A DNA stretch of 64,000 nt from CAWEBF01 sp963807235 (GTDB taxonomy: Bacteria; Acidobacteriota; Vicinamibacteria; Vicinamibacterales; UBA2999): NCBI GenBank assembly GCA_963807235.1, contig CAWEBF010000019.1:62001-126000 (forward strand), read 5' to 3'. How positions within the stretch are numbered: the first letter of the stretch is position 1; each line of letters starts with the position of its first letter. A program made the translations under genes and the position numbers. This document shows, one piece after another, positions 1 through 8,346 of this stretch. A model generated the notes under the pieces. The model did not search any database and was not told the origin of the DNA. It worked only from the letters and a program-made list of their open reading frames with translations.

Positions 1-963
1 TTCGGCGAACACGTGGGTTCCGTCGTTGCGGCTCACGAAGTAGAGATACGGGACGTCGGCGGGTGCGAGCGCCGCCTCGATCGCCGCGCGGCCCGGTGCC
101 GCGATGGGGCCCGGCGGCAGGCCCGGATAGCGGTAGGTGTTGTAGGGCGAGTCGATGTCCAGATCCACCTTCCGGATGTTGCCCTTGTAGCGCCCGGCCT
201 TGCTGAGCGCGTAGACGACGGTCGGGTCGGCCTGCAGACCCATCCGCTGCTCCAGCCGGTTGCGATAGACCCCCGCCACGATCGGCCGTTCGGCCGGCGC
301 CGCGGTCTCCTTCTCGACCAGCGACGCCAGGGCCATCACCTGGCGGATGGTCATACCCTTCAAATCGCGGCCCTCTGACACATCGGCCCAGATCGATCGA
401 AACTGCGCCACCATCAGGGCCACCAGATCCTCGGCCGTGTCGGTGCGGGAGAGCGCGTAGGTCGAGGGGAAGAGATACCCCTCGAGATCGCGGGCGGCCG
501 GATCGAGATCCGCAATCGCTTCGGGTTTGCGCGCCGCCGTCAGGAAGATCTTGGCCGGGCCGAAGCCCCTCGTCTCGAACAGCTCGGCCATCTCCGTCAG
601 CGTCAGCCCCTCGGGGAAGGTCAGCGCCCGCCCGTAGACTCGCCCCTCGCCGATACGGGTCGCGACCTCGATAGGGGTGGCGGCGCCTTCGAAGCGATAC
701 TCCCCCGCTTTCAAGACGCGCGACTGACCCGTCCACCACACGGCGGCACGAAACGTCCACATGTCGGCGACGACGCCCGCGTCGACCAACTGCCGGCCAA
801 TGGCAGCAGTGGAAGCTCCCATCGGAATCTCGACGAACTGCTCGTTGTCCTGAAAACCTTGAAACGGGGTCTGCAGCCGCTGGTTCGCCCACAAGATCGC
901 ACCAACCGCCGCGGCGGCGCCCACCACGGCCACGACCACCAGGGCAAGCAGCAGCCGCCGCAT
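1..963 (-). CDS. mltG: Endolytic murein transglycosylase MltG (3' end cut by window)
   Basis: The minus-strand frame from ATG at 963 stays open to base 1 (321 residues), so the C-terminus lies outside the window. It begins with a single membrane anchor (residues about 2-24), then a LysM-like region, then the YceG/MltG domain with the signature LASLVEKET near residue 215, whose Glu is the catalytic residue of the family. MltG cleaves nascent peptidoglycan strands at the inner membrane and helps set glycan length. Its ATG overlaps the ruvX stop (TGATG), so the two genes are translationally coupled. ruvX-mltG adjacency is common in bacteria. Confidence 0.93.
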   Translation of the reverse strand, partial: MRRLLLALVVVAVVGAAAAVGAILWANQRLQTPFQGFQDNEQFVEIPMGASTAAIGRQLVDAGVVADMWTFRAAVWWTGQSRVLKAGEYRFEGAATPIEVATRIGEGRVYGRALTFPEGLTLTEMAELFETRGFGPAKIFLTAARKPEAIADLDPAARDLEGYLFPSTYALSRTDTAEDLVALMVAQFRSIWADVSEGRDLKGMTIRQVMALASLVEKETAAPAERPIVAGVYRNRLEQRMGLQADPTVVYALSKAGRYKGNIRKVDLDIDSPYNTYRYPGLPPGPIAAPGRAAIEAALAPADVPYLYFVSRNDGTHVFAE

Positions 964-1421
964 CACGCGTCGCCATCCTCGTTGGAGGGAGCCGGCTGGC
1001 GCGCGTCGAGATAGTCCTGGAGGATCACGGCGGCCGACGCGGCGTCCAGAACGCGCTTCCGATCGCGCCAGTCCTTGATCCGCTCGGCCAGAAGCATTTC
1101 CGCCTCATGACTCGAAAGCCGCTCGTCCTGCAGCACCACGGGGAGCGCGCAGACCTGCCCGAGCGAGTCGGCAAACGCCTGCACCCGCGCCGTCATTTCA
1201 GTCGGTTGTCCGTTGAGGCGTCGGGGCAGCCCCACGACGATGGTGGCGACGCCGTCTTCCTCGGCTCGCAGCCGATCGACCTCGGCGCCGACGCGCGCCA
1301 CCGCCGCCGCGTCGAGCGCCGCGACCGCCACGCACCCGAGCGGCCGCGCCAGGGTGGCCGTGGGGTCGCTGACGGCGAGCCCGATTCGCCTGGCGCCAAC
1401 GTCCACGCCGACAACGCGCAT
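963..1421 (-). CDS. ruvX: RuvX/YqgF family RNase H-fold nuclease
   Basis: The product has 152 residues, the usual size for the family. It opens with GVDVGARRIGLAVSD, the first acidic motif of the RNase H fold, and continues with VVGLPRRLNG, DERLSS and the C-terminal VLDAASAAVILQDYLD with the last catalytic Asp. YqgF proteins are linked to 16S rRNA 5'-end maturation and are annotated as putative Holliday junction resolvases. The gene is divergent from the LytM gene at 1465, with 43 bases between the starts, and its stop overlaps the mltG start. Confidence 0.95.
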   Translation of the reverse strand: MRVVGVDVGARRIGLAVSDPTATLARPLGCVAVAALDAAAVARVGAEVDRLRAEEDGVATIVVGLPRRLNGQPTEMTARVQAFADSLGQVCALPVVLQDERLSSHEAEMLLAERIKDWRDRKRVLDAASAAVILQDYLDARQPAPSNEDGDA

Positions 1422-1464
1422 GCCTCTATACTAGCCGGGCTGTAGGAGCCGAAAAGGAATACGG

Positions 1465-2622
1465 ATGCTCCGTATCGTCGCCATTGCCACCGCAGCCGTA
1501 ATCGCGGGCACCGGAGCGCTGGGGTTGGCGTTCACCGCCAACGCCGCTCTGCGCGCGCAGATCCAGGCGACGCCGCCGGCCAATCAGCGCGTGACCGAAC
1601 GCCTGGCCACCCTGGAACGCGAAGCGGCCCGCCTGGCCAGCCAATCGCGTACGCTCATCGGCGAAGTGCGCAAGCTGGAGGTCGAACGCGATCTCCGTGT
1701 CGAGCAGGCGCGGCAAGCGGAAGACGCGGCGACCGCCGCGCGCGACGAAATCGAAGAAGTGCGCCGCAAGCTCGAGGCGCTGGAGGCCGAGCGCACCGAG
1801 GGGCTGCCGGAGCTGCGAACGCAGTTCGTCGATCTCTACAAGCGCGGGCGGCGCGGCGAGCTGGCATTGATGCTCAGCGCCAATGGCCTTCGCGAGTTCG
1901 CGCGGGCCAGCCGCGCGGCCGCGGCGCTGGCGTTCCGCCGCCAGCGGATCATCACCGACCACGAGCGGACGCTGGTCGGGCTCCGGGCGGAGCGCGAGGC
2001 CCTGACCGTGAAGGCGCGGGAGCTCCGCGCCGAGGAGTCGCGTGCGGTGGGCGCGCGCCGCGCAGCAGACCGTGCCGTTGCGGCACGAGCCGCTCTGCTC
2101 GACGACATCGACAAGCGCCGCGATCTCACGGCGCAGTACCTCGGCGAACTGCGGCAGGCCTACGAGCGGCTGGGCGCCGATCTGACCTCGCGCACCAGCG
2201 GCCGAATCGTGGAGCCGGTGTCGATTCCCCTCAGACCGTTCCGCGGCGTGATGGATTGGCCCGTCGCCGGACGGCTGTCGGGCCGGTTCGGCGTGGCGGG
2301 GACGACGGGCAGCGTCCGCAACGGCATCGAGGTGACCTCAGCCATCAACACTCCCGTGCGCGCCGTCCACGACGGCCTGGTGGATTACGCGGAGGGGTTC
2401 ACGGGCCTCGGAACGCTGGTCATCCTGGACCACGGCGCGAACACCTATTCCCTTTACGGCTATCTGGCCGAAGCGCTCGTCAAACGGGGTGACATGGTCC
2501 GCGCCGGCGCCGAGGTGGGCAGGGTCGGGCTGGCGCCCGTGGGAGGCCAGCCCACGCTCTATTTCGAGCTTCGCGTCGACGGCAGTTTGGTCGATCCCAT
2601 ACAATGGCTGAAGCCCCGCTGA
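1465..2622 (+). CDS. EnvC-like LytM factor, coiled coil plus degenerate M23 domain
   Basis: The protein has 385 residues: an N-terminal hydrophobic export signal (about 1-28), a long charged coiled coil (about 35-245) and a C-terminal LytM/M23 fold (about 270-383). The zinc ligands of active M23 peptidases are missing: the first motif reads RNGIEV instead of HxGxD, the middle one SLYGYL instead of TxYxHL, and the last TLYFELR instead of HLHFE. This is the pattern of EnvC, which is not a peptidase but activates division amidases. The S41 protease gene follows 28 bases later, the same envC-ctpA order seen in other phyla. Confidence 0.85.
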   Translation: MLRIVAIATAAVIAGTGALGLAFTANAALRAQIQATPPANQRVTERLATLEREAARLASQSRTLIGEVRKLEVERDLRVEQARQAEDAATAARDEIEEVRRKLEALEAERTEGLPELRTQFVDLYKRGRRGELALMLSANGLREFARASRAAAALAFRRQRIITDHERTLVGLRAEREALTVKARELRAEESRAVGARRAADRAVAARAALLDDIDKRRDLTAQYLGELRQAYERLGADLTSRTSGRIVEPVSIPLRPFRGVMDWPVAGRLSGRFGVAGTTGSVRNGIEVTSAINTPVRAVHDGLVDYAEGFTGLGTLVILDHGANTYSLYGYLAEALVKRGDMVRAGAEVGRVGLAPVGGQPTLYFELRVDGSLVDPIQWLKPR

Positions 2623-2650
2623 CTCCGGAAACCAAGGGCTTGAGGACTGC

Positions 2651-3816
2651 ATGACCACACGCACCCGTCTCTGGGTTCTCCTGGTTTCGACCCCGATCAT
2701 GGCGTTCGCCCTGGTGGGGGGCTATCTGGGCCATGCCATGGCCAAGGACGGGACGTTCCAGCACCTGCGGGTGTTCGAGGACGTGGTGTCCCTGGTCGTC
2801 AACAACTACGTGGAAGAGGTGGACGTCAAGGAAGCCATGCAGGGGGCCCTGAAGGGACTGGCCGAGGGGCTCGATCCCGACAGCGCCTATCTGACGCCCG
2901 ACTCTCGTGCGGGCCATGGAATCCAACAGCGTGGCCGGCCAGGCCGATGTCGGCGTGGTGCTGATCCGACAGTACTACCTGCGCGTCGTGTCCACCCGCG
3001 ACGGCTCGCCGGCAGCGCGCGCCGGGCTGCGGACCGGCGACTTCATCCGCGGCATCGACGACAAGCCCACCCGCAACATGTCGGTCTTCGAGGGCGCGCG
3101 GCTCCTGCAGGGGTCGCCCGGCAGCCGCGTGAAGCTGCTGGTGTTCCGCGGAAACGCCGCGGAGCCCCACGACGTCGTGCTGACGCGCGAGCGGCCGGAC
3201 GGGCACGGACGTGACGTCGCGCATGGCCAATCCGACGACCGGCTACGTCCGGGTGACGGAATTCACCAAGACCACGGCGGCACATCTGCAGACGGCCATC
3301 GACACGCTGGCCAAGTCGGGCGCCTCGCGGTACGTGGTCGATCTGCGCGGCACGGCCACCGGTGATCTCGACGACGGCATCGCGGCCGCGCGGCTCTTCG
3401 TGAAAGCCGGTACGCTGGCGGTGAAGGCCGGCAAGACGCAGCAGGAAGTGGTGGCGGCTGGTGACGCCGATGGCGCTATCGGCGCGCCCGTGGCGCTCGT
3501 TGTCGGCCAGGGCACGTCCGGCGCCGCCGAAGTGTTCGCCGCGGCGCTCGAGGGCAACGATCGCGCCGACCTGATCGGGGAGCGCACGCTGGGTCGCGTG
3601 GCGCGGCAGCGGCTCGTCAAGCTTCCCGACGGCAGCGGCCTGTTGATCTCCAACCTCCGGTACCTGACGCCCAAGAGCGGGCCGCTCCACGAGCGCGGGC
3701 TGCAGCCCGACGTGGTCGTGGACGAACCCGACGTGGAGTTCGGCGCACAGCCCCCAGCGGGCGACAAGGCGCTCGACGCCGCCGTGGCACATCTCGCGTC
3801 CAAAGCCGCCGCATAA
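2651..3816 (+). CDS. S41 family C-terminal processing protease-like protein, reading frame broken twice
   Basis: Three frames together encode one protein of about 388 residues. The N-terminus has a signal anchor and a CtpA-like start (LAEGLDPDSAYLTPD); after an extra base near 2902 comes a PDZ domain (SPAARAGLRTGDFIRGIDD); after an extra G near 3200 comes the S41 catalytic fold ending at 3816. Removing one base at each site restores the family sequence. In the catalytic region the usual GSASASE is GTSGAAE and the FGKG lysine is replaced (TLGRVARQ), so the Ser-Lys dyad may be lost. It follows the EnvC-like gene and probably acts in the periplasm on the same cell-wall machinery. Confidence 0.8.
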
Positions 3817-3908
3817 CCCAGGCTCCGGGCTCCAGGCTGCCAGGCTCCAGGCCGGCTCTGACACTGCTATACTGATCCTTCGCATTAAGGCCGAATTTGT
3901 AACGATAT

Positions 3909-3985
3909 AGGCGCGTAGCTCAGCTGGTTAGAGCGCCTCCCTGACACGGAGGAGGTCAGTGGTTCGAGTCCACCCGCGCCTACCA
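3909..3985 (+). tRNA. tRNA-Val (anticodon GAC)
   Basis: A full cloverleaf can be drawn. The acceptor AGGCGCG pairs with CGCGCCT, the D stem is GCTC/GAGC, the anticodon stem CCTCC/GGAGG holds the loop CTGACAC with anticodon GAC, and the T loop is TTCGAGT. The CCA end is encoded at 3983-3985. The outermost T-stem pair is an A-C mismatch. The thrS start lies only 12 bases downstream. Confidence 0.95.
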
Positions 3986-3996
3986 CATTCGCATCC

Positions 3997-5965
3997 ATGA
4001 GCCAGGTTCAGATCACGCTGCCCGACGGGTCGAGCAAGACGCTCGATCGAGGGGCTCCGGTTTTGGCTGTCGCCGAGGCGATATCGCCTCGCCTGGCGGC
4101 GGCGGCGTTGGCCGCTGCCGTGGACGACAAGCTGGTGGACCTGACCTTCCCGCTCGAGGCCGACGCCCGCGTCCGCATCATCACCGACAAGAGTCCCGAA
4201 GCGCTGATGATCTACCGTCACAGCACCGCCCACTTGCTGGCGGCGGCGGTGACGGCGCTCTTCCCCGAGGCGCAGTGCGGCATCGGCCCGCCCACCGACG
4301 AAGGCTTCTTCTACGACTTCGTGGTGCCACGGCCGTTCGTGCCGGAAGACCTGGACGCGATCGAGAAGAAGATGCGCGAGCTGGCGCAGGCCGACTTCCG
4401 GTTCGAGCGGCAGATGTGGCCGCGCGAGGAAGCGAAGCAGTTCTTCGGCATCGCGCGGCGAGCCGCTGAAGGTGCAGCTGATCGACGAGAAGACGGAAGG
4501 CCAGTCCGAGGTGTCCTGCTACACCATCAAGGACCGCGAGACCTTCGTGGACTTCTGTGTGGGGCCGCACGTGCCGTCGAGCGGCCGGCTGAAGGGCTTC
4601 AAGCTGCTCACGACGTCGAACGCCTACTGGAAGGGCGACGCGCGCAACCAGCCGATGCAGCGGGTCTACGGCACGGCGTTTTTCTCCGAGAAGGAGCTGG
4701 CCGAGCATCTCAAGCGGCTCGAAGAAGCCAAGCTGCGCGATCACCGCAAGATCGGCAAGGACCAGAAGCTGTTCATGTTCCACGCGTGGGCCCCGGGCGC
4801 CACGTTCTGGCTGCCGAAAGGCACGACCATCTACAACACGCTCGCGGCCTACATGCGCGAGGTGCTGGTCCCGGCCGGCTACACCGAGGTGAAGGGGCCG
4901 ATCGTCTTCAACAAAGCGCTGTGGGAGACGTCGGGGCACTGGTCGCACTACCGCCAGAACATGTTTCTGGTGGAGTCCGAGGGCGAGCAGATGGGCCTCA
5001 AGGCCATGAACTGTCCCGGCCACATGCTGATGTTCGCCAGCGAGGTCCGCAGCTACAAAGACCTGCCCATCCGCTACCACGAGCAAACGCCGCTGCACCG
5101 GAACGAGGCCTCGGGTGTGCTGTCCGGGCTGACGCGCGTCCGCCAGTTCGCCCAGGACGACGGCCACTGCTTCGTGACCCCGGAGCAGATTGGCAGCGAA
5201 GTGGAGCACGTCCTGCGGTTGGTCAAGCGGGTCTATGCCGACTTCGGGCTGAAGCCCGAAATGAAGCTGGCCACACGACCGGAGGAGTTCCTGGGCGAGA
5301 TTGCCGCCTGGAACGAGGCCGAAGCCGGTCTGAAGCGCGCCCTGGACGCCCTTGGCGAGCCCTACAGCGTCAACGAAGGCGATGGCGCGTTTTACGGACC
5401 GAAAATCGACTTCGACGTGACCGATGCCATCGGCCGGAAGTGGCAGTGCGCCACCATCCAGCTGGACTACCAGCTACCGGAGCGATTCGACCTGCACTAC
5501 GTGGGGTCCGACAACGCCCACCACCGGCCGGTGGTCATCCATCGTGCCATTTTCGGCAGCTTTGAGCGGTTCCTGGCGATGATCATCGAGCACTTCGCGG
5601 GGGCCTGGCCGCTGTGGCTGGCGCCGGTCCAGGTGGCCGTCCTGCCGTTGTCAGATCGGCACGTCGAACATGCCACTCGCGCCCAGGAGGCGCTGGCCGC
5701 CGCCGGCCTCCGGGTCGAACTCGACGCGCGCGTGGAGAAGATTGGCTATAAAATTCGGGAAGCACAGGTGCAGAAGGTCCCCTACATGCTGGTCGTCGGA
5801 GACCGGGAGGTGGCCGAGGGCACAGTGTCGGTTCGGGGGCGATCGGCTGGCGACCTTGGGGCGCGGCCGCTGGCCGAGTTCGTGCGACTGGCGTCGGAGG
5901 AAGTAGCGAGCAGGGCGCTCGCGTCGGGACTCACCCCGGCTTCCGCTGCCCAGACGCCGTCGTAA
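3997..5965 (+). CDS. thrS: Threonyl-tRNA synthetase (one frame break)
   Basis: The enzyme charges tRNA-Thr. Two frames join into about 655 residues: a TGS domain (1-60), the editing domain, the class II core with MNCPGHMLMF, RVRQFAQDDGHCF and WHYRQNMF-like motifs, and the anticodon-binding domain up to 5965. One extra G near 4447 shifts the frame; removing it gives FFASRGEPLK, which is normal for the family. An essential synthetase cannot be truncated there, so an assembly insertion is the likeliest cause. The gene heads the thrS-infC-rpmI-rplT-pheST block, a classic translation cluster. Confidence 0.95.
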
Positions 5966-5998
5966 CGTTTCAGTCGCCGCCGACGCGTCGACACTGCC

Positions 5999-6013
5999 AG
6001 GAGGGTCGCTATA
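5999..6013 (+). promoter_or_regulatory. Shine-Dalgarno sequence and AUA start codon of infC
   Basis: AGGAGGG at 5999-6005 is followed after five bases by ATA at 6011. No ATG, GTG or TTG in frame sits at a ribosome-binding distance from this perfect Shine-Dalgarno sequence. infC is known to use rare start codons (AUU in Escherichia coli) so that IF-3 can limit its own synthesis. Confidence 0.75.
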
Positions 6014-6616
6014 GCCTTCGATCGTTCGCCCCGACGTGATGACCGGGTCCGCACCAACGAGCGCATTCGCGTGCGCGAGATCCGCGTCATCGATGAAACC
6101 GGACAGCAGCTGGGGATCATGGCGCCACCGCAGGCGCTGGTGATCGCTCGGGGGAAGGGACTCGACCTGGTCGAGATCTCTCCAACCGCCGTTCCACCGG
6201 TGTGCCGAATCATGGATTTCGGCAAGTACCAGTACCAGGAGCAGAAACGCTCCCGGGAAGCGAAGAAGCACCAGAAGGTGATCGAGGTCAAGGAGATCAA
6301 GTTCCGGCCGAAGGTGGACGAGCACGACTACCAGTTCAAGAAGAAGCACATCGAGCGCTTCCTGGCCGAAGGCGACAAGGTCAAGGCGACGATCTTCTTC
6401 CGGGGCCGCGAGATGGCGCACCCCGAAATCGGACGGCGCATCCTGGAACGGCTGCTCGGGGAGCTGGCCGACGTGGCGATTGCGGAGACGATGCCACGCC
6501 AGGAAGGGAACCAGATGCACGTGATCCTGGGACAGCGGGCCGGGCGCAAGAACGCGCCGAAGACGCGGTCCCAGGGCGACGGCGGGGGTGAAGAAGTCCC
6601 CGCGGTGGAAGGGTAA
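6011..6616 (+). CDS. infC: Translation initiation factor IF-3, probable AUA start
   Basis: From the ATA at 6011 the product has 201 residues. Its N-terminal part reads RVRTNERIRVREIRVIDETG, as usual for IF-3, and it contains the linker KKHQKVIEVKEIKFRPK and the C-terminal 30S-binding domain with FFRGREMAHPEIG. The first normal start codon (GTG 6071) would remove about 20 conserved residues, which argues for ATA. IF-3 keeps 30S subunits apart from 50S and checks start-codon pairing. rpmI follows 14 bases downstream. Confidence 0.93.
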   Translation: MAFDRSPRRDDRVRTNERIRVREIRVIDETGQQLGIMAPPQALVIARGKGLDLVEISPTAVPPVCRIMDFGKYQYQEQKRSREAKKHQKVIEVKEIKFRPKVDEHDYQFKKKHIERFLAEGDKVKATIFFRGREMAHPEIGRRILERLLGELADVAIAETMPRQEGNQMHVILGQRAGRKNAPKTRSQGDGGGEEVPAVEG

Positions 6617-6630
6617 GGGAGTCGTAGGAC

Positions 6631-6828
6631 ATGCCGAAACTGAAGACGCACCGGGGCGCGGCCAAGCGGTTCAAGAAGACCGGCACGGGGAAATTCACCC
6701 GCGGGAGCGCGTTCAAGCGTCACATCCTGACCAGCAAGACCACGAAGGTGAAGCGCCATCTTCGAGGCGACAAGACCGTGTCGGACCAGGACACGGCAAA
6801 GCTGCGGTTGATGCTTCCGTATAAGTAA
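6631..6828 (+). CDS. rpmI: Ribosomal protein L35
   Basis: The 65-residue protein starts MPKLKTHRGAAKRFKKTGTG, the L35 signature, and ends in a basic tail. It is part of the 50S subunit. infC-rpmI-rplT order is conserved in most bacteria, where L20 commonly represses the operon at the mRNA level; no such pseudoknot was verified here. Confidence 0.97.
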   Translation: MPKLKTHRGAAKRFKKTGTGKFTRGSAFKRHILTSKTTKVKRHLRGDKTVSDQDTAKLRLMLPYK

Positions 6829-6831
6829 CCG

Positions 6832-6861
6832 TTCGTGGTTCGTGGTTCGTAGTTCGTAGTA
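6832..6861 (+). repeat. Short degenerate tandem repeat between rpmI and rplT
   Basis: Four imperfect copies of a 7-8 base unit, GTTCGTGG or GTTCGTAG, fill most of the 44-base gap between rpmI and rplT. They sit just upstream of the rplT ribosome-binding site (AACGAGGACGCA). Confidence 0.7.
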
Positions 6862-6872
6862 ACGAGGACGCA

Positions 6873-7244
6873 ATGCCGAGAGTGAAGCGTGGGACAGTAC
6901 GGCGAGCGAAGCGGAAGAAGCTGCTCGCGCGCGCGAAGGGCTTTTACCAGACCAAGAGCAAGCTCTATCGCCAGGCCAAGGAATCCGTGGACACGGCGGC
7001 GAAGTACGCCTACGTGGGCCGCAAGAACAAGAAGCGCGAGTACAGGCGCCTGTGGGTGGTGCGCATCAACGCCGCCGCTCGCGAGCACGGGCTCAGTTAC
7101 TCCGTGTTCATGCGCGGCCTGAAGGCCGCGGGCGTCACACTCGACCGCAAGATACTGGCCGACCTGGCTGCCACGCAAACCGACGCGTTCGCGGCGGTGG
7201 TGGCCCAGGCCAAGGCCGCGCTGCCCGCCGAGGCGCGCGCGTAA
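6873..7244 (+). CDS. rplT: Ribosomal protein L20
   Basis: The 123-residue basic protein begins MPRVKRGTVRRAKRKKLLA and contains AKGFYQTKSKLYRQAKESV and YAYVGRKNKKREYRRLWVVRINAA, split here as family motifs, all typical of L20. It is required early in 50S assembly. pheS starts 20 bases downstream. Confidence 0.97.
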   Translation: MPRVKRGTVRRAKRKKLLARAKGFYQTKSKLYRQAKESVDTAAKYAYVGRKNKKREYRRLWVVRINAAAREHGLSYSVFMRGLKAAGVTLDRKILADLAATQTDAFAAVVAQAKAALPAEARA

Positions 7245-7263
7245 GCTCGTCGCGCGATCGGCG

Positions 7264-8346
7264 GTGGCAGACCTTTCTGCTCTCGAGCGGCTGCGAGCCG
7301 AGTTCGCAGCCCGCCTGGCTGGCGCCGCCACCGATCGCGATCTCAAGACGCTCGACGACGAATTCCTCAGCCGCAAGTCCGGTTCCGTCACGGCCCTCCT
7401 GAAGGCGCTGCCGACGCTGCCCGCCGAGGACCGGCGTGCCTTCGGCTCCCAGGTCAACGCGCTCAAGACCGAAGTGGAAGCGGCGCTGGCCGGGCGTGCC
7501 GCTGCGCTCGCCGCCGCCCGTCCGCCCGCGGGCGCCGTGGATGTCACGCTGCCAGCGCGCGAGCGCGCCGTGGGCCGCGTGCACCCGCTGATGCAGGTGC
7601 GGCAGCAGGTCGAGGACATCTTCGTCCGCATGGGCTACGAGGTGCTCGAGGGACCCGAGGTCGAAGACGACGCCCATAACTTCGAAGCCCTCAACATGCC
7701 GCCGGATCATCCCGCGCGCGACATGCAGGACACGATGTACCTGTCCACGCCCATCGTCGGCGGCACCTGGGGCGCGCATCGGGGCACCGTGCCGGACGCA
7801 CAGGTCCGGGCGGCCACGCTGCTGCGAACGCACACGTCGGCGATGCAGATTCGCTACATGAAGACATTCCCGCCGCCGGTCCGCATCCTGGTGCCGGGGC
7901 GCGTCTACCGCCGCGACAACCTGGACCTCACGCACACGCCGATGTTCCAGCAGTTCGAGGCACTGGTCGTCGGCGAGGGCATCACGATGGCCGACCTGAA
8001 GGGCACGCTCCTCACGCTGGCGCGGGAGCTGTTCGGCGACGTCGCCATCCGCCTGCGCCCGAGCTTCTTCCCCTATACCGAGCCCAGCGCGGAAGTGGAC
8101 GTGTCGTGCCGGGCGTGCGGCGGCAGCGGATGCAACGTCTGCAAGGGCACGGGCTGGCTCGAGATCCTCGGCAGCGGCATGGTGCATCCGGCAGTGTTCG
8201 AGGCCGTGGGCTACGACCCCGAAAAAGTGACCGGGTTCGCCTTCGGCACGGGTGTCGAGCGGCTGGCGATGCTCAAATACGGCGTCGATGACATCCGGCT
8301 GTTCTACGAGAGCGACCTCCGCTTCCTGGAACAGTTCCCGCTATGA
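7264..8346 (+). CDS. pheS: Phenylalanyl-tRNA synthetase alpha subunit
   Basis: The 360-residue protein starts at GTG 7264. It has the N-terminal coiled-coil arm, then the class II core with HPLMQVRQQVEDIF, LLRTHTSAMQIRYM and the motif GTGVERLAMLKYGVDDIR. Before motif 3 lies a cysteine-rich insert (CRACGGSGCNVCKGTGW) known from several bacterial PheS proteins. It forms an alpha2-beta2 enzyme with PheT, and its stop codon overlaps the pheT start by four bases (ATGA). Confidence 0.96.
   Translation: MADLSALERLRAEFAARLAGAATDRDLKTLDDEFLSRKSGSVTALLKALPTLPAEDRRAFGSQVNALKTEVEAALAGRAAALAAARPPAGAVDVTLPARERAVGRVHPLMQVRQQVEDIFVRMGYEVLEGPEVEDDAHNFEALNMPPDHPARDMQDTMYLSTPIVGGTWGAHRGTVPDAQVRAATLLRTHTSAMQIRYMKTFPPPVRILVPGRVYRRDNLDLTHTPMFQQFEALVVGEGITMADLKGTLLTLARELFGDVAIRLRPSFFPYTEPSAEVDVSCRACGGSGCNVCKGTGWLEILGSGMVHPAVFEAVGYDPEKVTGFAFGTGVERLAMLKYGVDDIRLFYESDLRFLEQFPL

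Noticed and set aside
4440..4460. Programmed frameshift in thrS
   Set aside because: No slippery heptamer or stimulatory structure stands out, and the same one-base gain occurs in many unrelated genes.
6832..6861. CRISPR-like repeats
   Set aside because: Units are 7-8 bases, directly adjacent and without spacers; no cas genes occur in the window.
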